DNA of 64,000 bases from Selenomonadaceae bacterium (GTDB taxonomy: Bacteria > Bacillota > Negativicutes > Selenomonadales > Selenomonadaceae), in contig JAFXTD010000011.1 of the NCBI GenBank assembly GCA_017535925.1, forward strand, positions 1 to 64,000. Reading direction: 5' to 3'. Both the position numbers and the translations under genes were made by a program. Of this stretch, positions 23,342 through 31,406 are shown piece by piece. Below the pieces are notes generated by a model. The model searched no databases. It was not told the DNA's origin and worked only from the letters and a program-made list of their open reading frames with translations. The number at the start of each line of letters is the position of its first letter. The stretch's first letter is position 1.

Positions 23342-24621
23342 AAAAAATTTCCTCCCAAAACTTTTTTAAATTCTGCGCCGTCATGTATCGGCAAAATTTT
23401 CGCAGGCGCAAAGATTTTTCTCAAGTCGTCAAGTGTCACGTCGTCGAGGAAAATTTCTTCGCCCGCTTTGAGTGCCGTCGCCGGAATCAAAATCAAATCG
23501 CGTTGTCCGCCGCGCAGTGCCTCGATTATATCGCCGCCCGTCAACAAGCCCGAAACATTGACGCGCTCGCCGAAAAATTTATTCACGACGGGAACGATTC
23601 GCACATTCGGATTATCGGCAACTAATTCTTTTAAAACTTTGGCAAAAGAAGTTCCGCTGATTACATCAACGACGAAATTTTCATTCCTAATTCCTAATTC
23701 CTCATTCCTAATTGATAAAAACTCCTCAACAAAATTGCGCGTCATGCCGATACCGTTTTCAATTTGCGGGAAGTCGTCGTAGAATTCGGCGGGCGGCAAA
23801 TTTTTTCCGGCCATCAAATAAAATTCGTCTCCCAAGTAAACGAACGTCTTGCCCGACTCCGCACGGATTTTTTTTTGGAAGGCTTCGACTTGCGCGATAA
23901 CTTTTGCCGCAGATTTTTTGTCGAATTGTTTCAGCGGGAATTTGTCGCGGCGATGTCTTGTCACTCCGACGGGAACGATTGCCAAGCTCAAGGCGTGAGG
24001 TCTCCGCTTCAAAATTTCCGAGATTGTGAAGTCCAATTCCGCTCCGTCATTTAAATCTTTGCAAAGCACAACTTGCGTATGATATTCGACGCCCGCCTTT
24101 TCCAGTTCGTCGAGTTGAGTTAAGATTTTCGCTCCGAGCGGCGTCCGCAAAATTTTCGCTCGCAAGTCGGGATTCATTGCGTGAATCGATACGAACAGCG
24201 GCGACAAGTGATATTTTTTTATGCGCCGAAAATCTTTCGCCGTTAAGTTCGTCAGCGTAATGAAGTTCCCGAACAAAAACGACAGCCGATAATCATCATC
24301 CTTTATCGAGAGCGTTCGGCGCATGTTCGGAGCAATCATATCGACGAAACAAAACACGCAATGATTTTTGCAACGACGAATCCCGTCAAAGACCGCCGAT
24401 TCAAATTCCGCGCCGAGTTCCTCGTCAACGTCCTTTTCAAATTCGATAAGCTCCCGTTCGCCGTCAGCGTGTTCGATTAAAAGTTCGATTTCCTCTTCCG
24501 CCATGAAAAAACTTAAATCGATTATATCGAGCGGCTTTTGCCCGTTGACTTCCAAAATTTTATCGCCCGCTTTGAGATCCAACTCTTGAGCGAGGCTCCC
24601 GATTTCTATTTTGCTAATCAA
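23338..24621 (-). CDS. DUF512 radical-SAM/PDZ protein
   Basis: 427 residues. An N-terminal PDZ-like segment (LISKIEIGSLAQELDLKAGD, ILEVNGQKP) is followed by a radical-SAM type cluster motif CKNHCVFCF and the DUF512 C-terminal domain (VVDVISGTSFAKVL). The start chosen is TTG at 24621 with GGAGG upstream; the longer frame runs antisense through dapF and is rejected. A repeat made of GGAATTAGGAAT-type units is built into the coding sequence at 23672-23716 and encodes RNEELGIRNEN. The reaction is unknown. The protein is usually encoded beside der. Confidence 0.85.
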   Translation of the reverse strand: MISKIEIGSLAQELDLKAGDKILEVNGQKPLDIIDLSFFMAEEEIELLIEHADGERELIEFEKDVDEELGAEFESAVFDGIRRCKNHCVFCFVDMIAPNMRRTLSIKDDDYRLSFLFGNFITLTNLTAKDFRRIKKYHLSPLFVSIHAMNPDLRAKILRTPLGAKILTQLDELEKAGVEYHTQVVLCKDLNDGAELDFTISEILKRRPHALSLAIVPVGVTRHRRDKFPLKQFDKKSAAKVIAQVEAFQKKIRAESGKTFVYLGDEFYLMAGKNLPPAEFYDDFPQIENGIGMTRNFVEEFLSIRNEELGIRNENFVVDVISGTSFAKVLKELVADNPNVRIVPVVNKFFGERVNVSGLLTGGDIIEALRGGQRDLILIPATALKAGEEIFLDDVTLDDLRKIFAPAKILPIHDGAEFKKVLGGNFL

Positions 24622-24678
24622 AAATTTTCCTCCATATCCGCGAAAAATTTCAATGATTATAGCAGAGCCGCAATGAAG

Positions 24679-24707
24679 TTGCAAAGCCGTTCGAAAAGGT
24701 GTATACT
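24679..24707 (+). promoter_or_regulatory. dapF promoter
   Basis: TTGCAA (24679-24684) and TATACT (24702-24707) are 17 bases apart, 28 bases before the dapF start. Confidence 0.6.
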
Positions 24708-24735
24708 TGCCCGCGTTTAAAGGAGGCTGATTGTT

Positions 24736-25551
24736 TTGCAGAAGTTTGAGAAATGGCAAGGTTGCGGAAACGATTTTATAATAATCGATCGCGCAGGCGA
24801 CGAGATTGAAAGCCCCGAAGAAATTCAGCGGTTGTGCGACAGGCACTTCGGAATCGGTGCGGACGGCGTAATTTACGTTCAAAGTTCGAAAAAAGCTGCG
24901 ACACGCATGAGGATTTTCAACGCGGACGGCTCGGAGCCCGAAATGTGCGGCAATGGCATTCGTTGCTTTGCGCGTTATCTTTTGAGCGGCGATAAATTTT
25001 TTTCCGACGACGATTTGACGGTCGAGACGGGCGCAGGCGTTCTTACCGTGAGCATGAAATACGATTTGATAACCGTCGACATGGGCGAACCGATTTTCAA
25101 TGCCGATAAAATTCCCGTTGACGGCTTCGGCTCTCAAAAAGTTGTCGGCGAACCGATTGAAGTCGACGGCGTCAAATACAAAATGACTTGCGTATCGATG
25201 GGCAACCCGCATTGCGTGATTTTCGTCGACGACATCAAAGCGATTGACTTGGAACATATCGGACGGAAATTTGAGACGCATAAAATTTTCCCGCGCAAGA
25301 CCAATACCGAATTTGCTCAAGTTATCGGCGAAAACAAATTGCGCATGAGAGTTTGGGAACGCGGCAGCGGAATAACTCTTGCTTGCGGCACGGGAACTTG
25401 TGCTACGGCGGTTGCGGCGAACCTCAACGGCTTGGCAGGAAGAAAATCTACCGTTGTCCTCGACGGCGGCGAACTTCAAATCGATTGGCGTGAAAACAAT
25501 CACATCTTCATGACCGGACCCGCCGAAAGAGTTTTTGTCGGAGAATTTTAA
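24736..25551 (+). CDS. dapF: Diaminopimelate epimerase
   Basis: 271 residues. The two catalytic cysteines are seen in PEMCGNGIRCFARY and in LACGTGTCAT. The N-terminal FEKWQGCGNDFIIID is typical. It converts LL- to meso-diaminopimelate for peptidoglycan and lysine. The start is TTG at 24736, nine bases after AGGAGG. The stop is immediately followed by the gmk start, so the two form one transcript. Confidence 0.96.
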   Translation: MQKFEKWQGCGNDFIIIDRAGDEIESPEEIQRLCDRHFGIGADGVIYVQSSKKAATRMRIFNADGSEPEMCGNGIRCFARYLLSGDKFFSDDDLTVETGAGVLTVSMKYDLITVDMGEPIFNADKIPVDGFGSQKVVGEPIEVDGVKYKMTCVSMGNPHCVIFVDDIKAIDLEHIGRKFETHKIFPRKTNTEFAQVIGENKLRMRVWERGSGITLACGTGTCATAVAANLNGLAGRKSTVVLDGGELQIDWRENNHIFMTGPAERVFVGEF

Positions 25552-26157
25552 ATGACACGCGGTTTATTGATTGTCATATCCGGCGCGAGCGGCACGGGCA
25601 AAGGCACCGTTTGCAAAAAGCTTTTGAACGACTTGCCCGAAGTCTCTTATTCCGTTTCAGCTACGACGAGGACGCCCCGACCCGGTGAAGTTGACGGCAA
25701 GGAATATTATTTCCTCAAGGTCGACGAGTTCAAAGCTTGGATTGCGGAAGAAAAATTCCTCGAATACGCCGAAGTCTACGGAAATTTTTACGGCACGCCG
25801 CTGAATAAAATTGAGGAGCGGCTCAATCGCGGCAAAGATATTCTTTTGGAAATTGACGTTCAAGGCGCGCTCAACGTCAAAAAAAAATGCCCCGAAGGAA
25901 TTTATATTTTCCTCTTGCCGCCGAGTCTGGAGGAGCTTAAAAATCGAATCGAAGGTCGCGGCACGGAAAGTCCCGAATCTTTGGCGCGTCGATTGAAAAA
26001 TGCCGTCGCCGAAATTAAAATCGGATTGCAATATGATTATGTCGTCGTCAATGACACGATTGAAAATGCCGCCGCCCGAATCAAATCGATTTTGTCCGCC
26101 GAACGTTGCAAAGTCTCACGCAATCTCGACAAATTTAATTTAGGAACCGGGAACTAG
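25552..26157 (+). CDS. gmk: Guanylate kinase
   Basis: 201 residues. P-loop SGASGTGKGTV, the GMP-binding SATTRTPRPGEVDGKEYYF and the lid region are all present. It phosphorylates GMP to GDP. The last codons (NLGTGN) and the TAG come from a short repeat and the CTAG target of the adjoining insertion element, so the native tail has been altered. In most Firmicutes rpoZ and coaBC follow directly; here about 2.4 kb of accessory DNA intervenes. Confidence 0.95.
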   Translation: MTRGLLIVISGASGTGKGTVCKKLLNDLPEVSYSVSATTRTPRPGEVDGKEYYFLKVDEFKAWIAEEKFLEYAEVYGNFYGTPLNKIEERLNRGKDILLEIDVQGALNVKKKCPEGIYIFLLPPSLEELKNRIEGRGTESPESLARRLKNAVAEIKIGLQYDYVVVNDTIENAAARIKSILSAERCKVSRNLDKFNLGTGN

Positions 26158-26677
26158 GGGCTGTTGAAAAATTCTAATGACCTACACGTTGTGAGAGAAG
26201 GAAAGTAGCAAGACAAATAAAGCTACTGAAACTCGAAGATAATTTATCCGGACGAATAGTAATCCGCAGGTAATCTTTCAACCGACAGAAAAATCTTTCA
26301 ACGACATTGCGTTTCTTGTATAGCTCCCTGTCAAAGTCATGTTTACCTTGGCATTGACTTTATCGGGAATACATACAAGTGCCGCTTGCTTCTCAAGATA
26401 ATCACGGATTTTAACAATAGAATACGCTTTATCAGCCAATACCACTTTACCCTTGAGGTCAACGTCATGTAAAAGAGACAGCGCGACGAGGTTGTCATTT
26501 ACGTTCCCTGCAGAAAGCAGGAACTTAACGACTCGGAAATTTTCATCGATAAGGACATATTTTCCATTCTTTGTCGGTTAATTCGTGATAAGATTTGTTT
26601 GCCATAAGAATCTCCTTTAAGGTTTTTTGCAAACTTATCTTATCAGATTTTTCATGGCTTTATTTTTTCAACACACC
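26158..26677. mobile_element. Decayed IS5-type insertion sequence (520 bp)
   Basis: The ends read GGGGCTGTTGAAAAATT and, inverted, GGGTGTGTTGAAAAAAT. Both are flanked by CTAG (26154-26157 and 26678-26681), a clean 4-bp target duplication. Inside is a leftward transposase with an internal deletion and a frameshift. Its ends differ from the window-left element mainly in AAAA versus GTAA. Confidence 0.85.
26174..26605 (-). pseudogene. IS5-type DDE transposase remnant
   Basis: It starts with an ATG after AAAGGAG and reads MANKSYHELTDKEWKI, a typical N-terminus. It then jumps by deletion to the catalytic core (LKGKVVLADKAYSIVKIRDY, LVCIPDKVN). A one-base shift leads to HDFDRELYKKRNVVERFF and a C-terminus ending LATFLLSQRVGH. 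The middle of the protein is missing, so it cannot act on its own. Confidence 0.85.
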
Positions 26678-26880
26678 CTAGTGGAGGCAGGCGTTACGAG
26701 CATTGAGTAAATAGTCTGTTCAGTTGTTAAAGTCGATGGCACTTTTCCTGTTGCAGAATTCCTCAAATAAACTTTTGGCGTATTGCAGGATATTGCAGGA
26801 AGTAGGGAATCAATGCCGAAATTAATATCGAGTTATCTGGTTTAGTTGCTGGTATAGATTGATGTAAGGTGGTTTTTAAA

Positions 26881-28056
26881 ATGTCAAAGAGAATTCTTTT
26901 ACTGCTTGCTATGATTGCATCGGTATGTTCACTTTTTAGCGAAGTCGAAGCGGCAAGCTCAGATGTCAAAGTCGGTTTTATCTTTTTGCATGATGAAAAT
27001 GCGACTTATGACTTAAATTTTATGAATGCCGCAAAAATTGCTTGCGAAAATGCTGGAGTGGAGTACACTTTCAAGACGAATATTCCTGAAACTGAAGTAT
27101 GCTATGAAACTGCAGTTGAATTGGTTAATCAAGGTTGTAACATAATTTTCTCTGATAGTTTCGGTCACGAAGAATTTTTAATCAAAGCTGCAAAAAGATT
27201 TCCAAACATTCAATTTTGTCACGCGACCGGAACAAGAGCGCATACGGAAGGAATTTCAAATTTTCACAACGCTTTTGCGTCGATTTATGAAGGACGTTAT
27301 CTTTCCGGAATAGTCGCGGGTATGAAGTTAAATGAAATGATTAAAGGCGGAAAAATAAATAGAAATCAGGCAAAACTCGGCTACGTTGGAGCATTTCCTT
27401 ACGCTGAAGTAATTTCGGGTTATACTGCATTTTTCTTGGGAGCTCGGTCAGTTTGTCCGACGGCTGAAATGGACGTTGTTTTTACAAATTCTTGGTATGA
27501 TTACGACCTTGAGGCAAAATCTGCTGAAAAATTGATTAAAAGAGGTTGCGTTATAATCAGTCAACACGCCGATTCAATGGGAGCACCTTCTGTTTGCGAA
27601 TCAAATGGAGTGTTTAATGTTTTTTACAATGGAAGTCTGATTGAAAAATGTCCAAAAACTTTTTTGATTTCTTCACGAATCAACTGGACTCCTTATTTCG
27701 ATTACATTATAAATTGCGTTAAGATGGGAAAAGAAATTGAAACTGATTGGACAGGAAGTCTTTTGACTGGAAGTGTTGAACTGACTGAAATGAATAAAAA
27801 TGTTTCTGCGAAGGATACTGATAAAGCAATTTCAAAAGCAAAATTAGCTATTGAGTCAGGAAGTTTGAAAATTTTCGATATAAAAACATTTACTGTGAAT
27901 AGAAAAAATCTTACAAGTTATATGGCTGATGTTGATACGGATCCAAATTTTACAGGCGATAAAGAAGTAATTTTCGATGGGTATTTTCACGAATCTGAAT
28001 TTAGGTCTGCGCCTTACTTTGACTTAAAGATTGATGGAATAAATTTGATTGATTAA
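26881..28056 (+). CDS. BMP/PnrA-family periplasmic binding protein
   Basis: 391 residues. A signal peptide (MSKRILLLLAMIASVC, cleavage near EVEAA) precedes a basic-membrane-protein (PnrA-like) fold. Visible family blocks are KVGFIFLHDENATYDL, NIIFSDSFGHEEF, AFASIYEGRYLSGIVAGM and LGYVGAFPYAEVISGY. Such proteins bind nucleosides or similar ligands for ABC uptake, but no permease genes lie nearby. Its codon use is visibly richer in A and T than its neighbours, and it sits between an insertion-sequence relic and a MITE, both signs of acquisition. The start is ATG at 26881 after AAGGTGG. The 200 bases upstream hold nothing else I can identify. Confidence 0.8.
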   Translation: MSKRILLLLAMIASVCSLFSEVEAASSDVKVGFIFLHDENATYDLNFMNAAKIACENAGVEYTFKTNIPETEVCYETAVELVNQGCNIIFSDSFGHEEFLIKAAKRFPNIQFCHATGTRAHTEGISNFHNAFASIYEGRYLSGIVAGMKLNEMIKGGKINRNQAKLGYVGAFPYAEVISGYTAFFLGARSVCPTAEMDVVFTNSWYDYDLEAKSAEKLIKRGCVIISQHADSMGAPSVCESNGVFNVFYNGSLIEKCPKTFLISSRINWTPYFDYIINCVKMGKEIETDWTGSLLTGSVELTEMNKNVSAKDTDKAISKAKLAIESGSLKIFDIKTFTVNRKNLTSYMADVDTDPNFTGDKEVIFDGYFHESEFRSAPYFDLKIDGINLID

Positions 28057-28077
28057 AGAATCGATTTTAAAGCTCCG

Positions 28078-28103
28078 GACGCTCAAATTGAGCGTCTTTT
28101 TTT
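28078..28103 (+). terminator. Terminator of the BMP-family gene
   Basis: The perfect stem GACGCTCAA/TTGAGCGTC is followed by eight T. Confidence 0.85.
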
Positions 28104-28176
28104 TACGATAAATCCACGAAAAAAATTTGCAAAGCTATTGGAGAGGATAAAAAATTCAAGCTTTTTTCTTGTTTGC

Positions 28177-28212
28177 TTGACTTAGTATTACATTACCTAT
28201 ACAATGCAATAC
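28177..28212 (+). promoter_or_regulatory. Promoter and overlapping palindromic operator of the antitoxin remnant
   Basis: TTGACT (28177-28182) and TACAAT (28200-28205) are 17 bases apart. The arms GTATTACATT (28185-28194) and AATGCAATAC (28203-28212) are complementary at nine of ten positions and cover the promoter. RelB/DinJ-type antitoxins repress their own operons at such sites, so this is a likely autoregulatory operator. Confidence 0.6.
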
Positions 28213-28228
28213 GAAAGGAGTTGATATT

Positions 28229-28351
28229 ATGGCTATGTTGTCTGTCAGATTGGACGGCGACGATAAAAGCCGTTTCGAGAATTTCTGCTCACAAGTGGGC
28301 TTGAATGTCTCGACCTGTATCAATATGTTTGTCCAAGCAGTGCTACGCTAG
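28229..28351 (+). pseudogene. RelB/DinJ-family antitoxin, truncated by MITE-4
   Basis: 40 residues remain: MAMLSVRLDGDDKSRF, then FCSQVGLNVSTCINMF and VQAVLR. This is the ribbon-helix-helix half of a RelB/DinJ antitoxin, whose full length is about 80-100 residues. The stop TAG is part of the CTAG target of MITE-4, so the toxin-binding half is gone. No toxin gene remains. GAAAGGAG precedes the start. The DNA-binding domain may still repress its own promoter. Confidence 0.75.
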
Positions 28352-28501
28352 AGCGTGTTGGTAAATTCAAAAGTAGCGGTTGGCGAGTGCCCGCGTAAAA
28401 AGCCGAATGCTTTTTCAGCGGGAAGAAAAGTAGATTTAAAAAATTAAACTTAATGATTAGCCCAATCGGTGTCGCCGATTTAATTTACCAACAATCCCTA
28501 G
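28348..28501. mobile_element. MITE-4 (154 bp) with IS5-type ends and CTAG flanks
   Basis: The left end reads CTAGAGCGTGTTGGTAAATT. The right end reads AATTTACCAACAATCCCTAG. The interior carries GCGAGTGCCCGC and GAAAAGTAGATTTAAA blocks shared with other copies, and a small hairpin GAAAAAGC-type core. It cuts the relB-like gene and ends 37 bases before rpoZ. Confidence 0.8.
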
Positions 28502-28538
28502 TTCCTTGTTCCTACTTTCTACAAAAGGAGGGTTTTAA

Positions 28539-28760
28539 ATGAAACTGAACGCAACGCCGTTGAGCATGGTAAATCCTTCGACCGACTCAATGCTCAAGCA
28601 AACGCACAGTCGTTACGCTTTGGTGGTGCTCGCCTCGAAGAGGGCTCGCGAACTTTTGAGCGGGGCTCCTTGTCGTGTCGAAAACCGCGCAAACAAATTC
28701 GTGACCAATGCGATGGAAGAAATCAACGAAGGGAAAATCACTTATACGATAAAGGATTAG
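28539..28760 (+). CDS. rpoZ: RNA polymerase omega subunit
   Basis: 73 residues: PSTDSMLKQTHSRYALVVLASKRARELL, then NKFVTNAMEEINEGKITY, the standard omega pattern. It aids RNA polymerase assembly. AGGAGG precedes the ATG. The normal upstream partner gmk is separated from it by mobile DNA, so its transcription may now start within or beside MITE-4. The stop codon is the first part of an AGCTGTTAG repeat. Confidence 0.92.
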   Translation: MKLNATPLSMVNPSTDSMLKQTHSRYALVVLASKRARELLSGAPCRVENRANKFVTNAMEEINEGKITYTIKD

Positions 28761-28799
28761 CTGTTAGCTGTTAGCTGTTAGCGATTAGCTGTTAGCTAA
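28756..28799. repeat. AGCTGTTAG tandem repeat between rpoZ and coaBC
   Basis: TTAGCTGTTAGCTGTTAGC and further units fill nearly the whole gap and end at the coaBC ribosome site (AAGGAG). Confidence 0.8.
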
Positions 28800-28809
28800 G
28801 GAGAAAATT

Positions 28810-30036
28810 ATGCTTAGCGAAAAAAATATTTTAATCGGCGTGACGGGAGGCATTGCGGCTTATAAGGTCGTCGAAGTCGCAAGCCTCCTCAAAAAATCCG
28901 GCGCGAATGTCAAAGTTATGATGACACGCAACGCAACCGAATTTGTTTCGCCGAGAACTTTTCAAGAGATAACAGGAAACGCCGTGTCCGTCGAAATGTT
29001 CGGGGATGCGGCGAATTTTCATGTGGCGCACATTTCATTGGCGAATTGGGCGGACGTGATACTGATTGCACCCGCGACGGCAAATTTTTTGGCGAAGGCG
29101 GCTCACGGAATCGCCGACGACCTCCTCACGACGACAATCTTGGCTTTCGACAAAAAAATTTTAATCGCGCCGTCAATGAACACGAAAATGTTCGAGAATC
29201 CCGCAACGCAAGAGAATTTGAAAATCCTCAAAGCACGCGGCATGAAAATTTTGGAACCGGCGATTGGAAATTTGGCTTGCGGCACGAGCGGCAAAGGTCG
29301 CTTGCCCGAACCCGAAGAAATTTTTGCGGCTGTCGAAAAAATTTTTGCTCAGAAGATTTTAAGCGGGAAAAAAATTTTGGTGACGGCGGGCGGCACAGTC
29401 GAGGCGATTGACCCCGTTCGATACATCGGCAATCGTTCAAGCGGGCGCATGGGTTTTGAAATTGCAAAGGCGGCGGTCTCGGCAGGTGCTCAAGTCATTT
29501 TAATCTCCGGCAAAAGCGAACTTGTTCCTCCCAAAAATTTGAAGTTCGTCAAAGTCGAGGCGGCAACTCAAATGCGCGAGGCTGTCTTGAAAGAATTCGA
29601 TTCGGTCGACGCCGTGATTATGTCAGCTGCCGTTGCCGATTATCGAATCAAAAATCCCGCCGCGCAGAAGATAAAAAAATCCTCCGAAACTTTGACGCTT
29701 GAGCTTGTAAAAAATCCCGACATCTTGAAAGAGCTGGGCACCTTGAAAAAATCTCAAGTGCTTGTCGGGTTCGCCGCCGAAACTCAAAATATTTTGGAGT
29801 ACGCAAACAAAAAACTCGTCGAAAAAAATTTGGATTTCATCGTTGCAAACGACGTGACCGCAGACGGCGCGGGCTTCGGTGTCGCCACAAACATTGCCAC
29901 GATAATTTGGCGCGGCGGTGAGGTTGAGACCTTCGACAAGATGAGCAAAGCTGCCCTTGCCGAAAAAATTATTGAGCGCGTCGCTGATTTGTTGGAAAAA
30001 GATAAAAAATTCTTCCCCTTGAATGACAATCAGTAA
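28810..30036 (+). CDS. coaBC: Bifunctional phosphopantothenoylcysteine decarboxylase / synthetase
   Basis: 408 residues. The CoaC half has GVTGGIAAYK, the active-site region PSMNTKMFENPATQ and the Cys loop GNLACGTSGKGRLPE. The CoaB half begins near GKKILVTAGGTVEAIDPVRYI and includes NRSSGRMG. It carries out two steps of coenzyme A synthesis. It follows rpoZ in the usual order gmk-rpoZ-coaBC. Confidence 0.95.
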   Translation: MLSEKNILIGVTGGIAAYKVVEVASLLKKSGANVKVMMTRNATEFVSPRTFQEITGNAVSVEMFGDAANFHVAHISLANWADVILIAPATANFLAKAAHGIADDLLTTTILAFDKKILIAPSMNTKMFENPATQENLKILKARGMKILEPAIGNLACGTSGKGRLPEPEEIFAAVEKIFAQKILSGKKILVTAGGTVEAIDPVRYIGNRSSGRMGFEIAKAAVSAGAQVILISGKSELVPPKNLKFVKVEAATQMREAVLKEFDSVDAVIMSAAVADYRIKNPAAQKIKKSSETLTLELVKNPDILKELGTLKKSQVLVGFAAETQNILEYANKKLVEKNLDFIVANDVTADGAGFGVATNIATIIWRGGEVETFDKMSKAALAEKIIERVADLLEKDKKFFPLNDNQ

Positions 30037-30088
30037 GTTTTCATAAAAATATGCTAGTCTTGCGTAAACTTTATGGGAGGTGAAGTTT

Positions 30089-31330
30089 ATGCTTGATAAA
30101 GCAATCAAATTCTTCATAACGCTGACGTTTGCAATAATCGGCGGCGCGGCGTTGCATCGGGCAAGCCCATTTTTAATTTCGTACATCAATTTGGAGCTTT
30201 TTCAAGTCGATACGGGCATTTTCCGCCTTACAATCGCGAATTTACTCTGCATTTTGGCGGGCGCGACGCTCGGCGGGCTTGGCGGGTGGTTCATTTCGCC
30301 GTATCTAATCGGAAAACTCAAAACTTTTACTACTTTTGTCGAAAAACAGCTTAGCAAAATGCCAATCAACGACGTTATCGCCGGAGCGGTCGGTTTGGCA
30401 ATAGGACTCATAATCGCAAATTTATTGGGCAGTGCATTTGCGCGAATCCCCGTCGTCGGCGACTATATTCCCATTATTTTTAGCCTCGTGCTCGGCTACT
30501 TGGGCATTCGGCTCACGATTAAAAAGCGCAAAGAACTTGCCGGCAGTTTCGATTTTATTCCGCATGTGCTCAAAGACGTTTTGCGCAGTCGCGAGGCAGA
30601 TAAGGCGGCTAAAGAAATTAAAGAAGCCAAAGAAAATAACGAGCCCGAAGAAATTTCCGAGCCCGAACCCGTACTTGAAGAAAATCCGCCTGCCGAAAAA
30701 GCCAAAGTCAATCTCGTCAAGCTTCAAGAGCACAAAAATAAAAATTACAAGCTGTTGGACACGAACGTCATAATCGACGGGCGCATTGCCGACATTTCCA
30801 AGACAGGTTTTTTGGAAGGCACGCTGTTGATTCCCGTTTTCGTTTTGGAAGAGCTTCAATACATTGCCGATTCGTCCGATACCTTGCGCAGAGTTCGCGG
30901 GCGTCGCGGGCTTGACGTTCTTCAGAAGATGAGAAAAGATTTAAGCCTTGAAGTCGAAGTCATGAACGTTGATTTCGATGATATTCAAGGTGTCGATTCA
31001 AAATTAGTGAGGCTTGCGCAAAAACTCGGCGGCAAAATTATCACGAACGACTTTAACTTGAACAAGGTCGCTCAACTTCGCGGCGTTGAGGTTTTGAATA
31101 TCAACGAGCTGTCGAACGCCGTAAAACCCGTTGTGATTCCCGGCGAAACGATGAAAGTTCAGGTCGTCAAGGACGGCAAGGAGCCCGGTCAAGGCGTCGC
31201 TTACCTCGACGACGGCACAATGATTGTTATCGAAAACGGACACAGATATTTGAGCCGAACAATTTCGGTTGAAGTCACGAGTGCTTTGCAGACTTCCGCC
31301 GGCAGAATGATTTTCGCAAAGCCGCGCTGA
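30089..31330 (+). CDS. Membrane-anchored PIN-TRAM domain protein (YacL-like)
   Basis: 413 residues. Two to four membrane helices lie in residues 1-150. An acidic linker (EEISEPEPVLEENPP) is followed by a PIN nuclease domain with acidic residues in LLDTNVIIDGRI, EELQYIAD and TNDFNLNKVA, and a C-terminal TRAM domain (GKEPGQGVAYLDDGTMIVIE). PIN domains cut RNA and TRAM binds RNA. The start is ATG at 30089 after GGGAGG. It resembles YacL of Bacillus, whose role is not settled. Confidence 0.88.
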   Translation: MLDKAIKFFITLTFAIIGGAALHRASPFLISYINLELFQVDTGIFRLTIANLLCILAGATLGGLGGWFISPYLIGKLKTFTTFVEKQLSKMPINDVIAGAVGLAIGLIIANLLGSAFARIPVVGDYIPIIFSLVLGYLGIRLTIKKRKELAGSFDFIPHVLKDVLRSREADKAAKEIKEAKENNEPEEISEPEPVLEENPPAEKAKVNLVKLQEHKNKNYKLLDTNVIIDGRIADISKTGFLEGTLLIPVFVLEELQYIADSSDTLRRVRGRRGLDVLQKMRKDLSLEVEVMNVDFDDIQGVDSKLVRLAQKLGGKIITNDFNLNKVAQLRGVEVLNINELSNAVKPVVIPGETMKVQVVKDGKEPGQGVAYLDDGTMIVIENGHRYLSRTISVEVTSALQTSAGRMIFAKPR

Positions 31331-31333
31331 TTC

Positions 31334-31393
31334 AATTAGGAATTAGGAATGGGGAAATGATAACTGCGGTTTAATTTTCCCATTCTTAATTTT
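31334..31393. repeat. AATTAGGAAT repeat with inverted arm
   Basis: AATTAGGAATTAGGAATGGGG is mirrored by TTCCCATTCTTAATT, so the spacer before prmC can fold; the T-rich end makes it terminator-like. Confidence 0.6.
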
Positions 31394-31406
31394 TTTTGGA
31401 GGAACC

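Noticed and set aside
24622..25503. Long leftward extension of the DUF512 frame across dapF
   Set aside because: It is antisense to a clearly conserved dapF, and a TTG with GGAGG at 24621 gives the normal protein.
26763..26969. 68-residue minus-strand frame at the start of the BMP-family gene
   Set aside because: It covers the signal peptide region in antisense and has no ribosome site.
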